DNA from: DASXAI01 sp963728985
GTDB taxonomy: Bacteria; Actinomycetota; Acidimicrobiia; Acidimicrobiales; Ilumatobacteraceae
DNA length: 64,000 nucleotides
Direction: 5' to 3'
NCBI GenBank assembly: GCA_963728985.1
Contig: CAVSME010000003.1
Location: 496,001-560,000, forward strand
Positions 35,254-42,947 of this stretch are shown here, piece after piece (position 1 is the stretch's first letter; every line of letters starts with the position of its first letter). The notes under the pieces are model-generated. The model searched no databases. It saw only the letters and a list, made by a program, of their open reading frames with translations, and was not told the origin of the DNA. Made by a program: the position numbers and the translations under genes.

Positions 35254-35653
35254 ATGGTCGAACGAGTGACGCACAGCGACGACGAATGGCGGCAGCGGCT
35301 CTCGGCCGACGAGTTCCGGGTGCTGCGCGAGGCGGCCACCGAACGGGCCTGGACGGGCGCCTTGCTGGACGAGGACAGAATCCGGCATCTACGCGTGCAA
35401 GGCGTGCGGGAACGAGCTGTTCAAGAGCGGTACCAAGTTCGACTCCGGCTGCGGCTGGCCCAGCTTCTACGAATGCGTCGAGCCAGCGGCCGTCCTCCTG
35501 CTGCCTGACACCAGCCTGGGCGACCAACGGACCGAGGTGCGGTGCGCGCGATGCGACTCCCACCTCGGTCACGTGTTCCCCGACGGCTTCGGCACGCCGA
35601 CCGGCGATCGCTACTGCATGAACTCGATCGCTCTCGACTTCACGCCGGAGTGA
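35254..35653 (+). pseudogene. msrB: Methionine-R-sulfoxide reductase B, frameshifted
   Basis: The ATG at 35254 begins HSDDEWRQRLSADEFRVLREAATERAWTGALLDEDR, a typical MsrB start. The frame is lost near 35379-35385, and the rest reads in another frame: SGIYACKACGNELFKSG, CGWPSFYE, CARCDSHLGHVF and the catalytic Cys in RYCMNS, ending at 35653. The two CxxC zinc pairs are present. The shift is +1 or -2, at AGAATCC, where AGAGAATCC would restore DRESGIY. Its 3' end overlaps the convergent ComB-like gene by 14 bases. Confidence 0.85.
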
Positions 35654-36188
35654 CGGTCGGGGGACGGGAACGCAGCACGACGACCGCGCTGGCGTCCAGA
35701 TCCGGATCGACGCGGAACATGCCCGGCACCAGCGACGCCGAACGCCCGCCGACGCTCGCCGTCACGAGGTGCCCGATGGCCCCTTCGAGCCCGCGGTAGG
35801 CCGCCTCCGCCACCGCCGCCTCGGGCGACGTCGCGTCGATGCCGAACGTACCGAGGAAGGCGATGACGGCCCCGGCCACGAGGTGATCCTCCACGGCGTA
35901 GCGCAGCGATCCGTCGGCCCGGACGTCGCCGGCGGCCACGATGGCGATCGCCGTGCGCCGGCCGAGCTGGCGTTGGCGAGCCGCCGCCCACGCCGCCGCC
36001 GCGCGCGCCGTTCGGAGATCAGCGGCGATGACGGCGGCGGCCGGCGGCAGCGATGCCACGGCCGACGCGCCGCCCGCACTGGCGACGGCGTCAGCCCACA
36101 CCACGATGTCGGCATCGGACCCGACGGCGACGGCCCCGGCCACGCCCCAATCGAAGCGAACCTGGTACCGGCTCTGCTCGCCGACCAC
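35640..36188 (-). CDS. Short ComB-like (2-phosphosulfolactate phosphatase family) protein
   Basis: A 182-residue protein that begins like ComB (RYQVRFDWGVAGAVAVGSDADIVVWADAV) and ends like it (GDVRADGSLRYAVEDHLVAGAVIAFL). The family is usually about 230-240 residues, and the central part here is shorter, with AAVIAADLRTARAAAAW following soon after the first strands. It may be a reduced or non-catalytic paralogue. The GTG at 36188 lies 11 bases after the amidohydrolase stop on the same strand, so they are probably co-transcribed. Its 3' end overlaps msrB. Confidence 0.6.
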   Translation of the reverse strand: MVGEQSRYQVRFDWGVAGAVAVGSDADIVVWADAVASAGGASAVASLPPAAAVIAADLRTARAAAAWAAARQRQLGRRTAIAIVAAGDVRADGSLRYAVEDHLVAGAVIAFLGTFGIDATSPEAAVAEAAYRGLEGAIGHLVTASVGGRSASLVPGMFRVDPDLDASAVVVLRSRPPTVTPA

Positions 36189-36199
36189 GGGCCGTGTGG

Positions 36200-37444
36200 T
36201 CAGACGCCGAGCAGGTCGCCCACGCCGCCGAAGAACGCGGCGCGGACGTCGTCGCCGACGCCGGCGCTGGCCAGCTGGCGCTCGCACAGCTCGACGGCAC
36301 TGGCGCTGCCCTCCACGTGCGGGTAGTCGCTGGAGAAGCACAGGATCTCGGGCGGCACCTGCTCGATCACGCCCTGGATCGGGTGGGTGGCCGGCAGGGG
36401 GGTGACGCGCACCTGGCGGCGCACGTAGTCGACCGGCGCCAGCGGCAGCGTGTAACTGTCGCCCACCACGAGGTGGCTCGGCCGGACCTGGTCATCGTGG
36501 AGCTCGGAGCGCGTCCGCCCGATGCTCAGGTCCATGGCCGTGAGCAGATGCGGCAGCCAGTCGATGCCGACCTCCTCCACCACCACGGTGAGCTTGGGGT
36601 GGCGCTCGAGCACGCCGTCGTAGACGAGCGCCCCGACGAGCAGCTGCGGGCCGATCTGCGAGGCGACGAGCATGTTCAGGAGGCTGAACGTGTTCAGGCT
36701 GTCGGCGCCGTTGTTGGCCCAGCCGGGGTTGATGCGCTCGCGGGCGAAGCCGACATGGGCGAACGCCGCCATGCCCAGGTCCTCGGCGGCGTCCCACAGC
36801 GGCTCGAAGTCCGGGTGGGTGATCGACCGGGCCAGCGGCGCGCGTCCTGACGCGTCTCGACGGCCGGTGCGCACCGGCGCCTCAGGGATCACGAAGGCGC
36901 GACTGCCCGCCTCCCGCATGCGGGTCATCTCGGCGATGGACCAGTCGAGGTCGCCGAGGTCGATCTGGGTCACCGGGATGAGGCGATCGGTGTGCCCGTC
37001 GACCACGTCGGTCGACCACCGGTTCCAGCACTGGCGGATGGGGGTCAGCAGGTCGCCCCGACCGGCCCGAGCGGCCTGTACGAACGCGCCGACGAGGAAC
37101 GTCGGGTTGAGGAACTGGACATCGATGCCGCGCTCGTCGCAGAAGGCCAGCCGGGCCTCGGGACCGTAGAACGGATCGTCCGACGAGCGCTCCTGCCGCT
37201 CGGGCTGCAGGAGGTCGGTCAGCTCCAGGTGGTTGACGAAACCCGGCGGCACGAGGTCGAAGCGATCCTTCGGCTGCTGGGCCTCGGGGAGCGAGACGAA
37301 CGAGCGGTCGGAGAAGCCGAACACGTCGCTGGCGATGTCCATGAACCGCGCCGGCGGCCCGAGCGCCTCGGCGAGACCGGGGTCGGTCTGCTCCACCCAG
37401 TCGAGCGGCTCGTGCAGGTGGGCGTCGACATCGATGATCCGCAT
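36200..37444 (-). CDS. Amidohydrolase 2-family (metal-dependent) hydrolase or decarboxylase
   Basis: A 414-residue TIM-barrel protein starting MRIIDVDAHLHEP, whose His9 and His11 are the first metal ligands. The C-terminal FSSDYPHVEG holds the conserved Asp. Members include 2-amino-3-carboxymuconate semialdehyde and pyrocatechuate-type decarboxylases, as well as hydrolases. The ATG at 37444 follows GGAGGAG. A second member of the family lies at 45128. The substrate cannot be assigned. Confidence 0.85.
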   Translation of the reverse strand: MRIIDVDAHLHEPLDWVEQTDPGLAEALGPPARFMDIASDVFGFSDRSFVSLPEAQQPKDRFDLVPPGFVNHLELTDLLQPERQERSSDDPFYGPEARLAFCDERGIDVQFLNPTFLVGAFVQAARAGRGDLLTPIRQCWNRWSTDVVDGHTDRLIPVTQIDLGDLDWSIAEMTRMREAGSRAFVIPEAPVRTGRRDASGRAPLARSITHPDFEPLWDAAEDLGMAAFAHVGFARERINPGWANNGADSLNTFSLLNMLVASQIGPQLLVGALVYDGVLERHPKLTVVVEEVGIDWLPHLLTAMDLSIGRTRSELHDDQVRPSHLVVGDSYTLPLAPVDYVRRQVRVTPLPATHPIQGVIEQVPPEILCFSSDYPHVEGSASAVELCERQLASAGVGDDVRAAFFGGVGDLLGV

Positions 37445-37542
37445 GCGTGCTCCTCCGTGCGCCGACAAATACGGTCTCCTGAATCTACGCGCCAGGGTGC
37501 GACGGGCGACATTCCCAACGCGTACCCGGACCGGCGAGGGAG

Positions 37543-38169
37543 TCAGTCCCCCGGTGGCTTGGGCCGCTTCCGGTGGTGCGGCCGGGTGGTCGGAGTTGTC
37601 GGCGGGTCGGCCACGGTCGTCGGCGGCGGCTCCACGGTCGTCGGCGGGTCCTCGACCGTCGGCGGCACCTCGACGCTTGGCGGCGGGGGTGGATCCGCGC
37701 TCGATGGCGGCGGTGGCGGATCCACGCTGGGCGCTGGCGCTGGCGGATCCACGCTCGCGGGCGGCGAGTCGACGCTCGGGGGCGGCGTGGGCGCGGGCTC
37801 GGGTTCAGGGGCGGGCGCCAGGTCGGCGGCCGGCACCGGCTCGGTCCGGGCAGGGCCGCTCCGGGGTGTCGGTTCCAGCTCGGGTGCGCTGTTCTCGACG
37901 ACCAGCGCCTCCACCGTTGCCGCGGCTTCGGGCACCGTCATGGTGACGACCGGAGGGGCGACCACCACGGCGACGGTGACCGACGTGGGCGAAGCGAGGG
38001 AGCGGCGCGCCGGCGCGCTGGTCGCTGGCGCGGTCGTCGCCGTCGACGGGGCCGGCAAGATCGGTCCCGAATCTCGGCCGGGTCGGGCCGAGACGACCAA
38101 CAGGATCCCGAGCGTCGCCAGCTCGACCGCGATGACAGCGCGCGCGACGGTTCGCCCAGACGGTCGCAT
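37543..38169 (-). CDS. Pro-rich exported or membrane-anchored protein
   Basis: A 208-residue protein with one N-terminal membrane helix (VARAVIAVELATLGILLVV) followed by a Thr/Ala/Pro tail with repeated SVDPPP, PPSVD and PPTTV units and a basic end (RPHHRKRPKPP). It has no catalytic motif. Such tails span the cell wall in actinobacteria. The segment is unlike its neighbours only in composition. Function is unknown. Confidence 0.6.
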   Translation of the reverse strand: MRPSGRTVARAVIAVELATLGILLVVSARPGRDSGPILPAPSTATTAPATSAPARRSLASPTSVTVAVVVAPPVVTMTVPEAAATVEALVVENSAPELEPTPRSGPARTEPVPAADLAPAPEPEPAPTPPPSVDSPPASVDPPAPAPSVDPPPPPSSADPPPPPSVEVPPTVEDPPTTVEPPPTTVADPPTTPTTRPHHRKRPKPPGD

Positions 38170-38183
38170 CGCCCGGAGCCTAG

Positions 38184-38203
38184 AGCCTCGGCGGGCCGAG
38201 GCT
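38184..38203. terminator. 8-bp stem-loop
   Basis: AGCCTCGG and CCGAGGCT form an 8-bp perfect stem with a CGGG tetraloop, located 15 bases before the Pro-rich gene start and downstream of the small membrane peptide, both leftward. It could end the peptide transcript or act in the leader of the Pro-rich gene. Confidence 0.45.
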
Positions 38204-38280
38204 GTCTGATCGCGACAACCCCCTTGTAACGAACGGGGCCGGGGCGGCGATGGTTCCTCCTAGAGGCTTCGCGCCGCGGC

Positions 38281-38352
38281 TCAGCGGCGCACCAGCAGCA
38301 CGATGACCACGATCAACAGGACGAGAACAACGGTACCGATGCCAATATACAT
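38281..38352 (-). CDS. 23-residue single-helix membrane peptide
   Basis: The ATG at 38352 begins MYIGIGTVVLVLLIVV and continues IVLLVRR to a TGA at 38281. The whole peptide is one hydrophobic helix ending in two arginines, a plausible membrane-inserted microprotein with positive-inside anchoring. Peptides starting MYIxIGT with this pattern are, from memory, seen in actinobacteria. No strong ribosome site is visible. The rest of the stretch 38170-38463 holds only the stem-loop at 38184 and no other gene that I can see. Confidence 0.45.
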   Translation of the reverse strand: MYIGIGTVVLVLLIVVIVLLVRR

Positions 38353-38463
38353 GGCCGGACAGTGCCCGAATTGACGATGTAGAAGACGCTGGCAGCCAGT
38401 AATTTCGCCGAAAGAAGCCTGGGCAGCAGGGCGGACGATGCGCGCCCCAGCGAGCCAGCCTGA

Positions 38464-39228
38464 TCAGGGCTTCTTCGGTTTGCCCGGCTTCTCGGATTTG
38501 GGCGGCTTGGGCGGCTTCGCCGCCTTGTCCTGACCCGGTGGGGTGGCCTTGTCCGGGTGGGGATTGCCCCGCCGCGCGGGCGTAGCCGGCGCGTCGTCCG
38601 CAGCCGCGGTAGGCGCGGGATCGGCGGCCGGCGGCGGGGCCGTCGTGGTCGCCGGTGGCTCCGGCGGTGGCGCAGCCGCGTACGAGAAGGGTCCGGGGTC
38701 CTCGTCGATGGCGGCAGCCTCGTCGGCGGCGGCGGCCACCGCCGTGGGCCCGGGATCGGTCTCAGGCGCCGAGGCGGGAGCGGTGCTCGGGGCCGGGACC
38801 GTCGTGTCCGGGATGCCGGCGTCGGGACCTACATCCGGGCCACTGTCGCCGGCCGGCACGCTGATGCCCACCCGGGCCAGGAGCGATGCCGCCGTGTTCT
38901 GCACCGGCTCGGGCAGGCCACCGCCGGCCGCCGCCGCCGTGGCCGACGCGACCGTCAGCGCACCGGCGATGGCCACGACCTTCACGGCGAACGAACGGCG
39001 GGTTCGGGTCTTCGGGGTGGCGTGCACCGCTCGGAAGAGCTCGGTCATCTCGCCTTCGCCTGCGGCCTCGCGTGCTGTGGCCGGCTGGCGGGCGGCGACG
39101 ACCAGCGGTGCCAGCGGGCGCAGCCCGGCCGCCACGAGGTCACGCTCGGCGCCCTGCAGCAACTGCTCGACCTCGTCGTCGTCGAACAGCAGCCCGTCCA
39201 TGTCCGGGACCTCGGCGTCGGCGGTCAT
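38464..39228 (-). CDS. Anti-sigma-like membrane protein with Pro/Ala-rich exported tail
   Basis: A 254-residue protein coupled to the sigma gene upstream (ATGA overlap at 39225-39228). The cytoplasmic N-terminus is acidic (MDGLLFDDDEVEQLL), then comes a short basic segment (TPKTRTRRS) and one membrane helix (FAVKVVAIAGALTVASATAAAAG). About 130 residues of Pro/Ala/Thr-rich sequence follow, with a Lys/Pro end. It lacks the zinc-binding HxxxCxxC anti-sigma motif, so a role as membrane-bound sigma regulator is inferred from gene order and topology. Confidence 0.65.
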   Translation of the reverse strand: MTADAEVPDMDGLLFDDDEVEQLLQGAERDLVAAGLRPLAPLVVAARQPATAREAAGEGEMTELFRAVHATPKTRTRRSFAVKVVAIAGALTVASATAAAAGGGLPEPVQNTAASLLARVGISVPAGDSGPDVGPDAGIPDTTVPAPSTAPASAPETDPGPTAVAAAADEAAAIDEDPGPFSYAAAPPPEPPATTTAPPPAADPAPTAAADDAPATPARRGNPHPDKATPPGQDKAAKPPKPPKSEKPGKPKKP

Positions 39229-39794
39229 CCCGAGCCCTCCGGCACGAGGTCGACGTCGACCAGGTGCGCCAACGTGCGCAGGCCGCGATGGCACATGACC
39301 CGGACGGCGGAGTCCGAGCGCCCGACGACAGCGGCGACTTCGGCGACCGTCAGCCCACCGATCACCCGCAACGCCACCACCTCGGCTTGGTCGGGGCGCA
39401 ACTGCCGAAGCACGGCGATCGCCGCTTCGACGGCGGCATCGCCGGTCACGTTCGCGATCAGATCGACGGGGTAGGGAGCATCCACGCCGTCCAGCGGGAC
39501 CGTCTGGGGCCGGCGCTGGCGCCGCCGCCCCGCGTCGATGGCGCGCCGGCGGGCGATCGTGAAGAACCACGCCCGAAACTCATGCTCGCCACCCCGGAAG
39601 AACTCGAGACCCCGGATGACCGACAGCCACACGTCCGACGCGAGGTCCTCGCCGGTGCCGGGGGCGACGACCCCGAGCCAGCGCACGAGGGAGGGATTGG
39701 CCCACCGCCAGAGGGCGGCGAACCCGCGCTCGTCACCGGCCAGTGCGTCCGCCAGGACCTCTTCGAACGAGCCCGGGCCCGGCCACGCCTCCAC
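39225..39794 (-). CDS. ECF-type RNA polymerase sigma factor
   Basis: A 189-residue sigma factor. Region 2 includes DERGFAALWRWANPSLVRWL and ASDVWLSVIRGLEFFRG with FRAWFFTIARRRAIDAGRR. Region 4 includes LRQLRPDQAEVVALRVIGGLTVAEVAAVVGRSDSAVRVMCHRGL. The GTG at 39794 follows GGAGGT at good spacing, preferred over an upstream TTG. Its stop overlaps the anti-sigma-like gene (ATGA). It is divergent from the second Baeyer-Villiger monooxygenase. Confidence 0.9.
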   Translation of the reverse strand: MEAWPGPGSFEEVLADALAGDERGFAALWRWANPSLVRWLGVVAPGTGEDLASDVWLSVIRGLEFFRGGEHEFRAWFFTIARRRAIDAGRRRQRRPQTVPLDGVDAPYPVDLIANVTGDAAVEAAIAVLRQLRPDQAEVVALRVIGGLTVAEVAAVVGRSDSAVRVMCHRGLRTLAHLVDVDLVPEGSG

Positions 39795-39862
39795 GGCACC
39801 TCCATTGCCCACCCGCTCCGCGGCCAAACACGTCCGCGCGGAGGCTTTCCTTCGAATGCGAG

Positions 39863-39892
39863 TTCGAAAGGCGACCCCGACCGTCGTACGAT
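39863..39892 (+). promoter_or_regulatory. Predicted promoter of the second Baeyer-Villiger monooxygenase
   Basis: TTCGAA (39863-39868) and TACGAT (39887-39892) are separated by 18 bases and fit a -35/-10 arrangement with a TANNNT -10. A second TTCGAA lies at 39851-39856, giving two self-complementary hexamers 12 bases apart. This could be an operator overlapping the -35 element, shared with the divergent sigma gene. Confidence 0.35.
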
Positions 39893-39956
39893 GGAGGCAG
39901 CGCAGCTTGTCGCGTCAGGGGCGCACCATCCCAACGTCCGCCGAACAGGAGCACAC

Positions 39957-41588
39957 ATGGCTGAGGGCAACGTCGCAGCGGATCCGCAGTACGAGGCGAT
40001 CATCATCGGTGCCGGTGTCTGTGGCATCTACCAGCTCTACCGGCTGGTCGAACTGGGCGTGAACGCCACAGTGCTGGAAGCGGGAGACGACCTGGGCGGT
40101 ACGTGGTTCTGGAACCGCTACCCCGGGGCCCGGTTCGACTCCGAGAGCGTCACCTACGGCTACTCGTTCTCCGAGGACCTGCTGCAGGAGTGGGACTGGA
40201 AGGAGCGGTTCTCCGGTCAGCCCGAGAACCTCCGCTACCTGAACTACGTGGCGGAGAAGTTCGACCTCCGGCGCTACATGCAGTTCGGCGTCACGGTGGA
40301 GTCCGCCGTGTTCGACGACGAGGCCACGCTCTGGCGGCTGCACCTCGACGACGGCCGCGAGCTGACCGCCCGCTTCCTGATCACGGCGGTCGGGTTGCTC
40401 TCGGCCCCGACGCTCCCCCGCTACGAGGGCCTCGACAGCTTCGAAGGCCTGTCGTTCCACACCTACAACTGGCCGACGGAGCCGGTCGAGCTGGCCGGCA
40501 AGCGGGTCGCGGTGATCGGCACCGGTGCCACGGGTGTGCAGGTGATCGGCGAGATCGCCGACAAGGTGGGCGACCTCACCGTCTTCCAGCGCCGCCCGAA
40601 CTGGTGTGCGCCGCTCCACAACGCCGAGATCTCGGCCGAGGAGATGGCCGACATCAAGCAGCGCTACGACGACATCTTCGCCATCTGCGCCCGCACCCCG
40701 GGCGGGTTCATCCACGAACCCGACCGGCGCCCGTTCTTCGAGGTGCCGCGAGAGGAGCGGCTGGCGAAGTGGGAGAAGCTGTACGGCGAGCCCGGGTTCG
40801 GCATCTGGCTGGCCAACTTCCGGGACATCTTCATGGACGAGGAAGCCAACGCCGAGTTCTCCGAGTTCGTCGCCGACAAGATCCGCTCGCGCGTGAACGA
40901 CCCCGTCGTGGCCGAGAAGCTGATCCCGAAGGACCACGGGTTCGGCGTGCAGCGCGTGCCGATGGAGACCCGCTACTACGAGGCGTACAACCGGGACAAC
41001 GTGCACCTGGTCGATCTCCAGGAGACTCCGATCGAGCGCATCACGGCGACCGGCATCCGCACGACCGAGCAGGACTACGACTTCGACATCATCGTCTACG
41101 CCACTGGCTTCGACGCCGTGACTGGCGCGTACGACCGCATGAACATCCAGGGTGTCGGCGGCCAGACCTTGCGCGACAAGTGGGCGAACGGCCCGGCCAC
41201 CTACTTCGGGATGCAGGTGTCGGGCTTCCCCAACATGCTGATGCCGACGGGCCCCCAGAGTGGTTCGGCGTCGACGAACTACCCGCGCGGGATCGAGCTG
41301 GGCGTGGACTGGGTCACCGACCTCCTGCAGTACATGTGGAAGAACGACTACACCCGCGAGGAAGCCACGCCAGAGGCCGAAGCGGAGTGGGGCGCCTACG
41401 TGCAGAAGCTCTACGGCATGCTGCTGATGCGCAAGGCGCAGGGATGGTTCACGGGCTACAACTCCAACGTCGAGGGCCACGAGCAGGGGAAGATCCGCTA
41501 CCTCGTCTTCAACGGGGGCACGCCCAAGTTCCGGGCCAAGATCAACGAAGCGGCTGAGCAGGGCTACAGCGGCATCGACTTCAGCTGA
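39957..41588 (+). CDS. Baeyer-Villiger-type flavin monooxygenase (second copy)
   Basis: A 543-residue class B flavin monooxygenase. The FAD site is GAGVCG, then DLGGTWFWNRYPGARFDSES; the fingerprint is FEGLSFHTYNWP; the NADPH site is AVIGTGATGVQV. It is clearly related to the copy at 25852 but diverged throughout, so the pair is an old duplication or independent acquisition. The ATG at 39957 follows AACAGGAG. It likely oxidises a cyclic or aryl ketone. The neighbouring cupin and 2-oxoglutarate oxygenase do not identify the substrate. Confidence 0.92.
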   Translation: MAEGNVAADPQYEAIIIGAGVCGIYQLYRLVELGVNATVLEAGDDLGGTWFWNRYPGARFDSESVTYGYSFSEDLLQEWDWKERFSGQPENLRYLNYVAEKFDLRRYMQFGVTVESAVFDDEATLWRLHLDDGRELTARFLITAVGLLSAPTLPRYEGLDSFEGLSFHTYNWPTEPVELAGKRVAVIGTGATGVQVIGEIADKVGDLTVFQRRPNWCAPLHNAEISAEEMADIKQRYDDIFAICARTPGGFIHEPDRRPFFEVPREERLAKWEKLYGEPGFGIWLANFRDIFMDEEANAEFSEFVADKIRSRVNDPVVAEKLIPKDHGFGVQRVPMETRYYEAYNRDNVHLVDLQETPIERITATGIRTTEQDYDFDIIVYATGFDAVTGAYDRMNIQGVGGQTLRDKWANGPATYFGMQVSGFPNMLMPTGPQSGSASTNYPRGIELGVDWVTDLLQYMWKNDYTREEATPEAEAEWGAYVQKLYGMLLMRKAQGWFTGYNSNVEGHEQGKIRYLVFNGGTPKFRAKINEAAEQGYSGIDFS

Positions 41589-41603
41589 CCGTCTCGTCCG
41601 GCG

Positions 41604-41984
41604 CTACACGGGCCGGTGCCCCGAGCCCGGCCCGGGGGTGACGTGCACGAGATGCGTCGGCTCCAGCACGTCCAGCCGGTGCCACGTCCCTTTCGGCACG
41701 ACGAACGCCTCGCCCGCCCCGACCGCGTGCCGGGTCTCGACGCCGACGTGATCGAGGTCGCCGTCGTCGAGCACCACCTCGATCCGGCCGGACACCACGT
41801 ACAGCAGCTCGTCCCCATCGGGATGCAGCTCGCCCCGGTGGGGCGGAGGACGATCCATGTGCGGCACCACGCCGACGGTGAACCCGTCGACCCGCACCGG
41901 GTGTCCCCGACCAGCCACCACCGCCGACGAACCATCGCGCAACAAGGTGGTCACCACGCCGTCAACGGCGAAGGGAGTGCCCAT
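41604..41984 (-). CDS. Cupin-domain protein
   Basis: A 126-residue single cupin. Motif 1 is represented by HPDGDELLYVVSGRIEVVL (with HRGELHPDGDE upstream) and motif 2 by GEAFVVPKGTWHRLDVL. The two motifs supply the usual metal-binding His/Glu set. No enzymatic class can be assigned. The ATG at 41984 is inferred from the start of homology (MGTPFAVDG). It is convergent with the monooxygenase, 15 bases apart. Confidence 0.8.
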   Translation of the reverse strand: MGTPFAVDGVVTTLLRDGSSAVVAGRGHPVRVDGFTVGVVPHMDRPPPHRGELHPDGDELLYVVSGRIEVVLDDGDLDHVGVETRHAVGAGEAFVVPKGTWHRLDVLEPTHLVHVTPGPGSGHRPV

Positions 41985-42041
41985 GGCCCGCAGTCTCGCG
42001 CCGGAATGGGCATCGACCCCGCCGGCGCGGGAAACTCGCGC

Positions 42042-42944
42042 ATGACCGACATCCGCATCGAGCCCACGGGTGCGACGCTCGGGGCCGTCGTCACCGGCGT
42101 CGCGCTGCCGTCCATGACCGATGCCGAGTGGGAGACGATCGAAGCCGCCTTCCACGAGCACGCCGTCCTCGTACTACCGGCCCAGCACCTGACCGATGCC
42201 GAGCAGATCGCGTTCGGCCGGCGGTTCGGCGAGCTGTCGATCGAGACCATGCCGTTCACCAACTGCACCGACGACGGGAGGCTGCTGCCAGGCGACGATC
42301 CCCTCATGCGGCACCTCGCCGGCAACGAGGGCTGGCACACGGATTCCTCGTTCCAGACGCGATCGGCCAAGGCCTCGATGTTGACGGCACGGCGAGTCCC
42401 GTCGGTGGGCGGCCAGACCGAGTGGGCCGACATGCGCGCCGCCTACGAAGCGCTCGACGACGAGACGCGCGACCGCGTCGCCGGTCTGTCGGCCTTCCAC
42501 TCGCTGTACTACTCGCAGGCCCGGCTGGGCATGGACCCGCTCCACACGGCAACGGCCAACGCCCGGTTGGGCGGCGTCACCACGGTCGACCTGCCGATGG
42601 TGCAAGACGCTCCGCTACGCCCCCTCGTGAAGGTGCACCCCGTGACCGGGCGGCCGGCGCTGTTCATCGGCCGCCACGCCTACGGCATCCCCGGCTTGGA
42701 TCCGGACGAGTCGCGGCGCCTGCTCGACGAGCTCATCGAGTTCGCCTGCCAACCCCCGCGCGTGCACCGCCACCAGTGGGAGCCGGGTGACCTCGTCGTC
42801 TGGGACAACCGGTGCGTGCTGCACCGGGCCCGGCCCTACGACCCGGGCGAGGCCCGCCACATGGTCCACACGCGCGTCGCCGGCGAGGTCACGACCGAGC
42901 ACGCCGAGATGGTGCCCGCCCCTCCGATAGAGGTCGGCGTCTGA
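42042..42944 (+). CDS. TauD/TfdA-family 2-oxoglutarate-dependent dioxygenase
   Basis: A 300-residue Fe(II)/2-oxoglutarate oxygenase. The metal motif is WHTDSSF (His99, Asp101), with the distal His in DNRCVLHRA and the 2-oxoglutarate-binding Arg in MVHTRVAG. TauD-type enzymes hydroxylate sulfonates, phenoxyacids and similar carboxylates, often releasing a fragment. The ATG at 42042 is preceded by GCGGGAAACTCGCGC, a weak ribosome site. It is divergent from the cupin and convergent with the dehydrogenase that follows. Confidence 0.9.
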   Translation: MTDIRIEPTGATLGAVVTGVALPSMTDAEWETIEAAFHEHAVLVLPAQHLTDAEQIAFGRRFGELSIETMPFTNCTDDGRLLPGDDPLMRHLAGNEGWHTDSSFQTRSAKASMLTARRVPSVGGQTEWADMRAAYEALDDETRDRVAGLSAFHSLYYSQARLGMDPLHTATANARLGGVTTVDLPMVQDAPLRPLVKVHPVTGRPALFIGRHAYGIPGLDPDESRRLLDELIEFACQPPRVHRHQWEPGDLVVWDNRCVLHRARPYDPGEARHMVHTRVAGEVTTEHAEMVPAPPIEVGV

Positions 42945-42947
42945 GCT

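Noticed and set aside
841..35653. Programmed +1 frameshifting as the cause of the four split genes
   Set aside because: Programmed sites normally have a slippery sequence with a stop codon and occur in specific genes. Here four unrelated families are involved and no shared slippery motif is present, while dinucleotide repeats are.
38170..38463. tRNA or other structured RNA gene in the gap
   Set aside because: The stretch shows one simple stem-loop and one tiny coding frame; no cloverleaf or conserved RNA pattern is seen.
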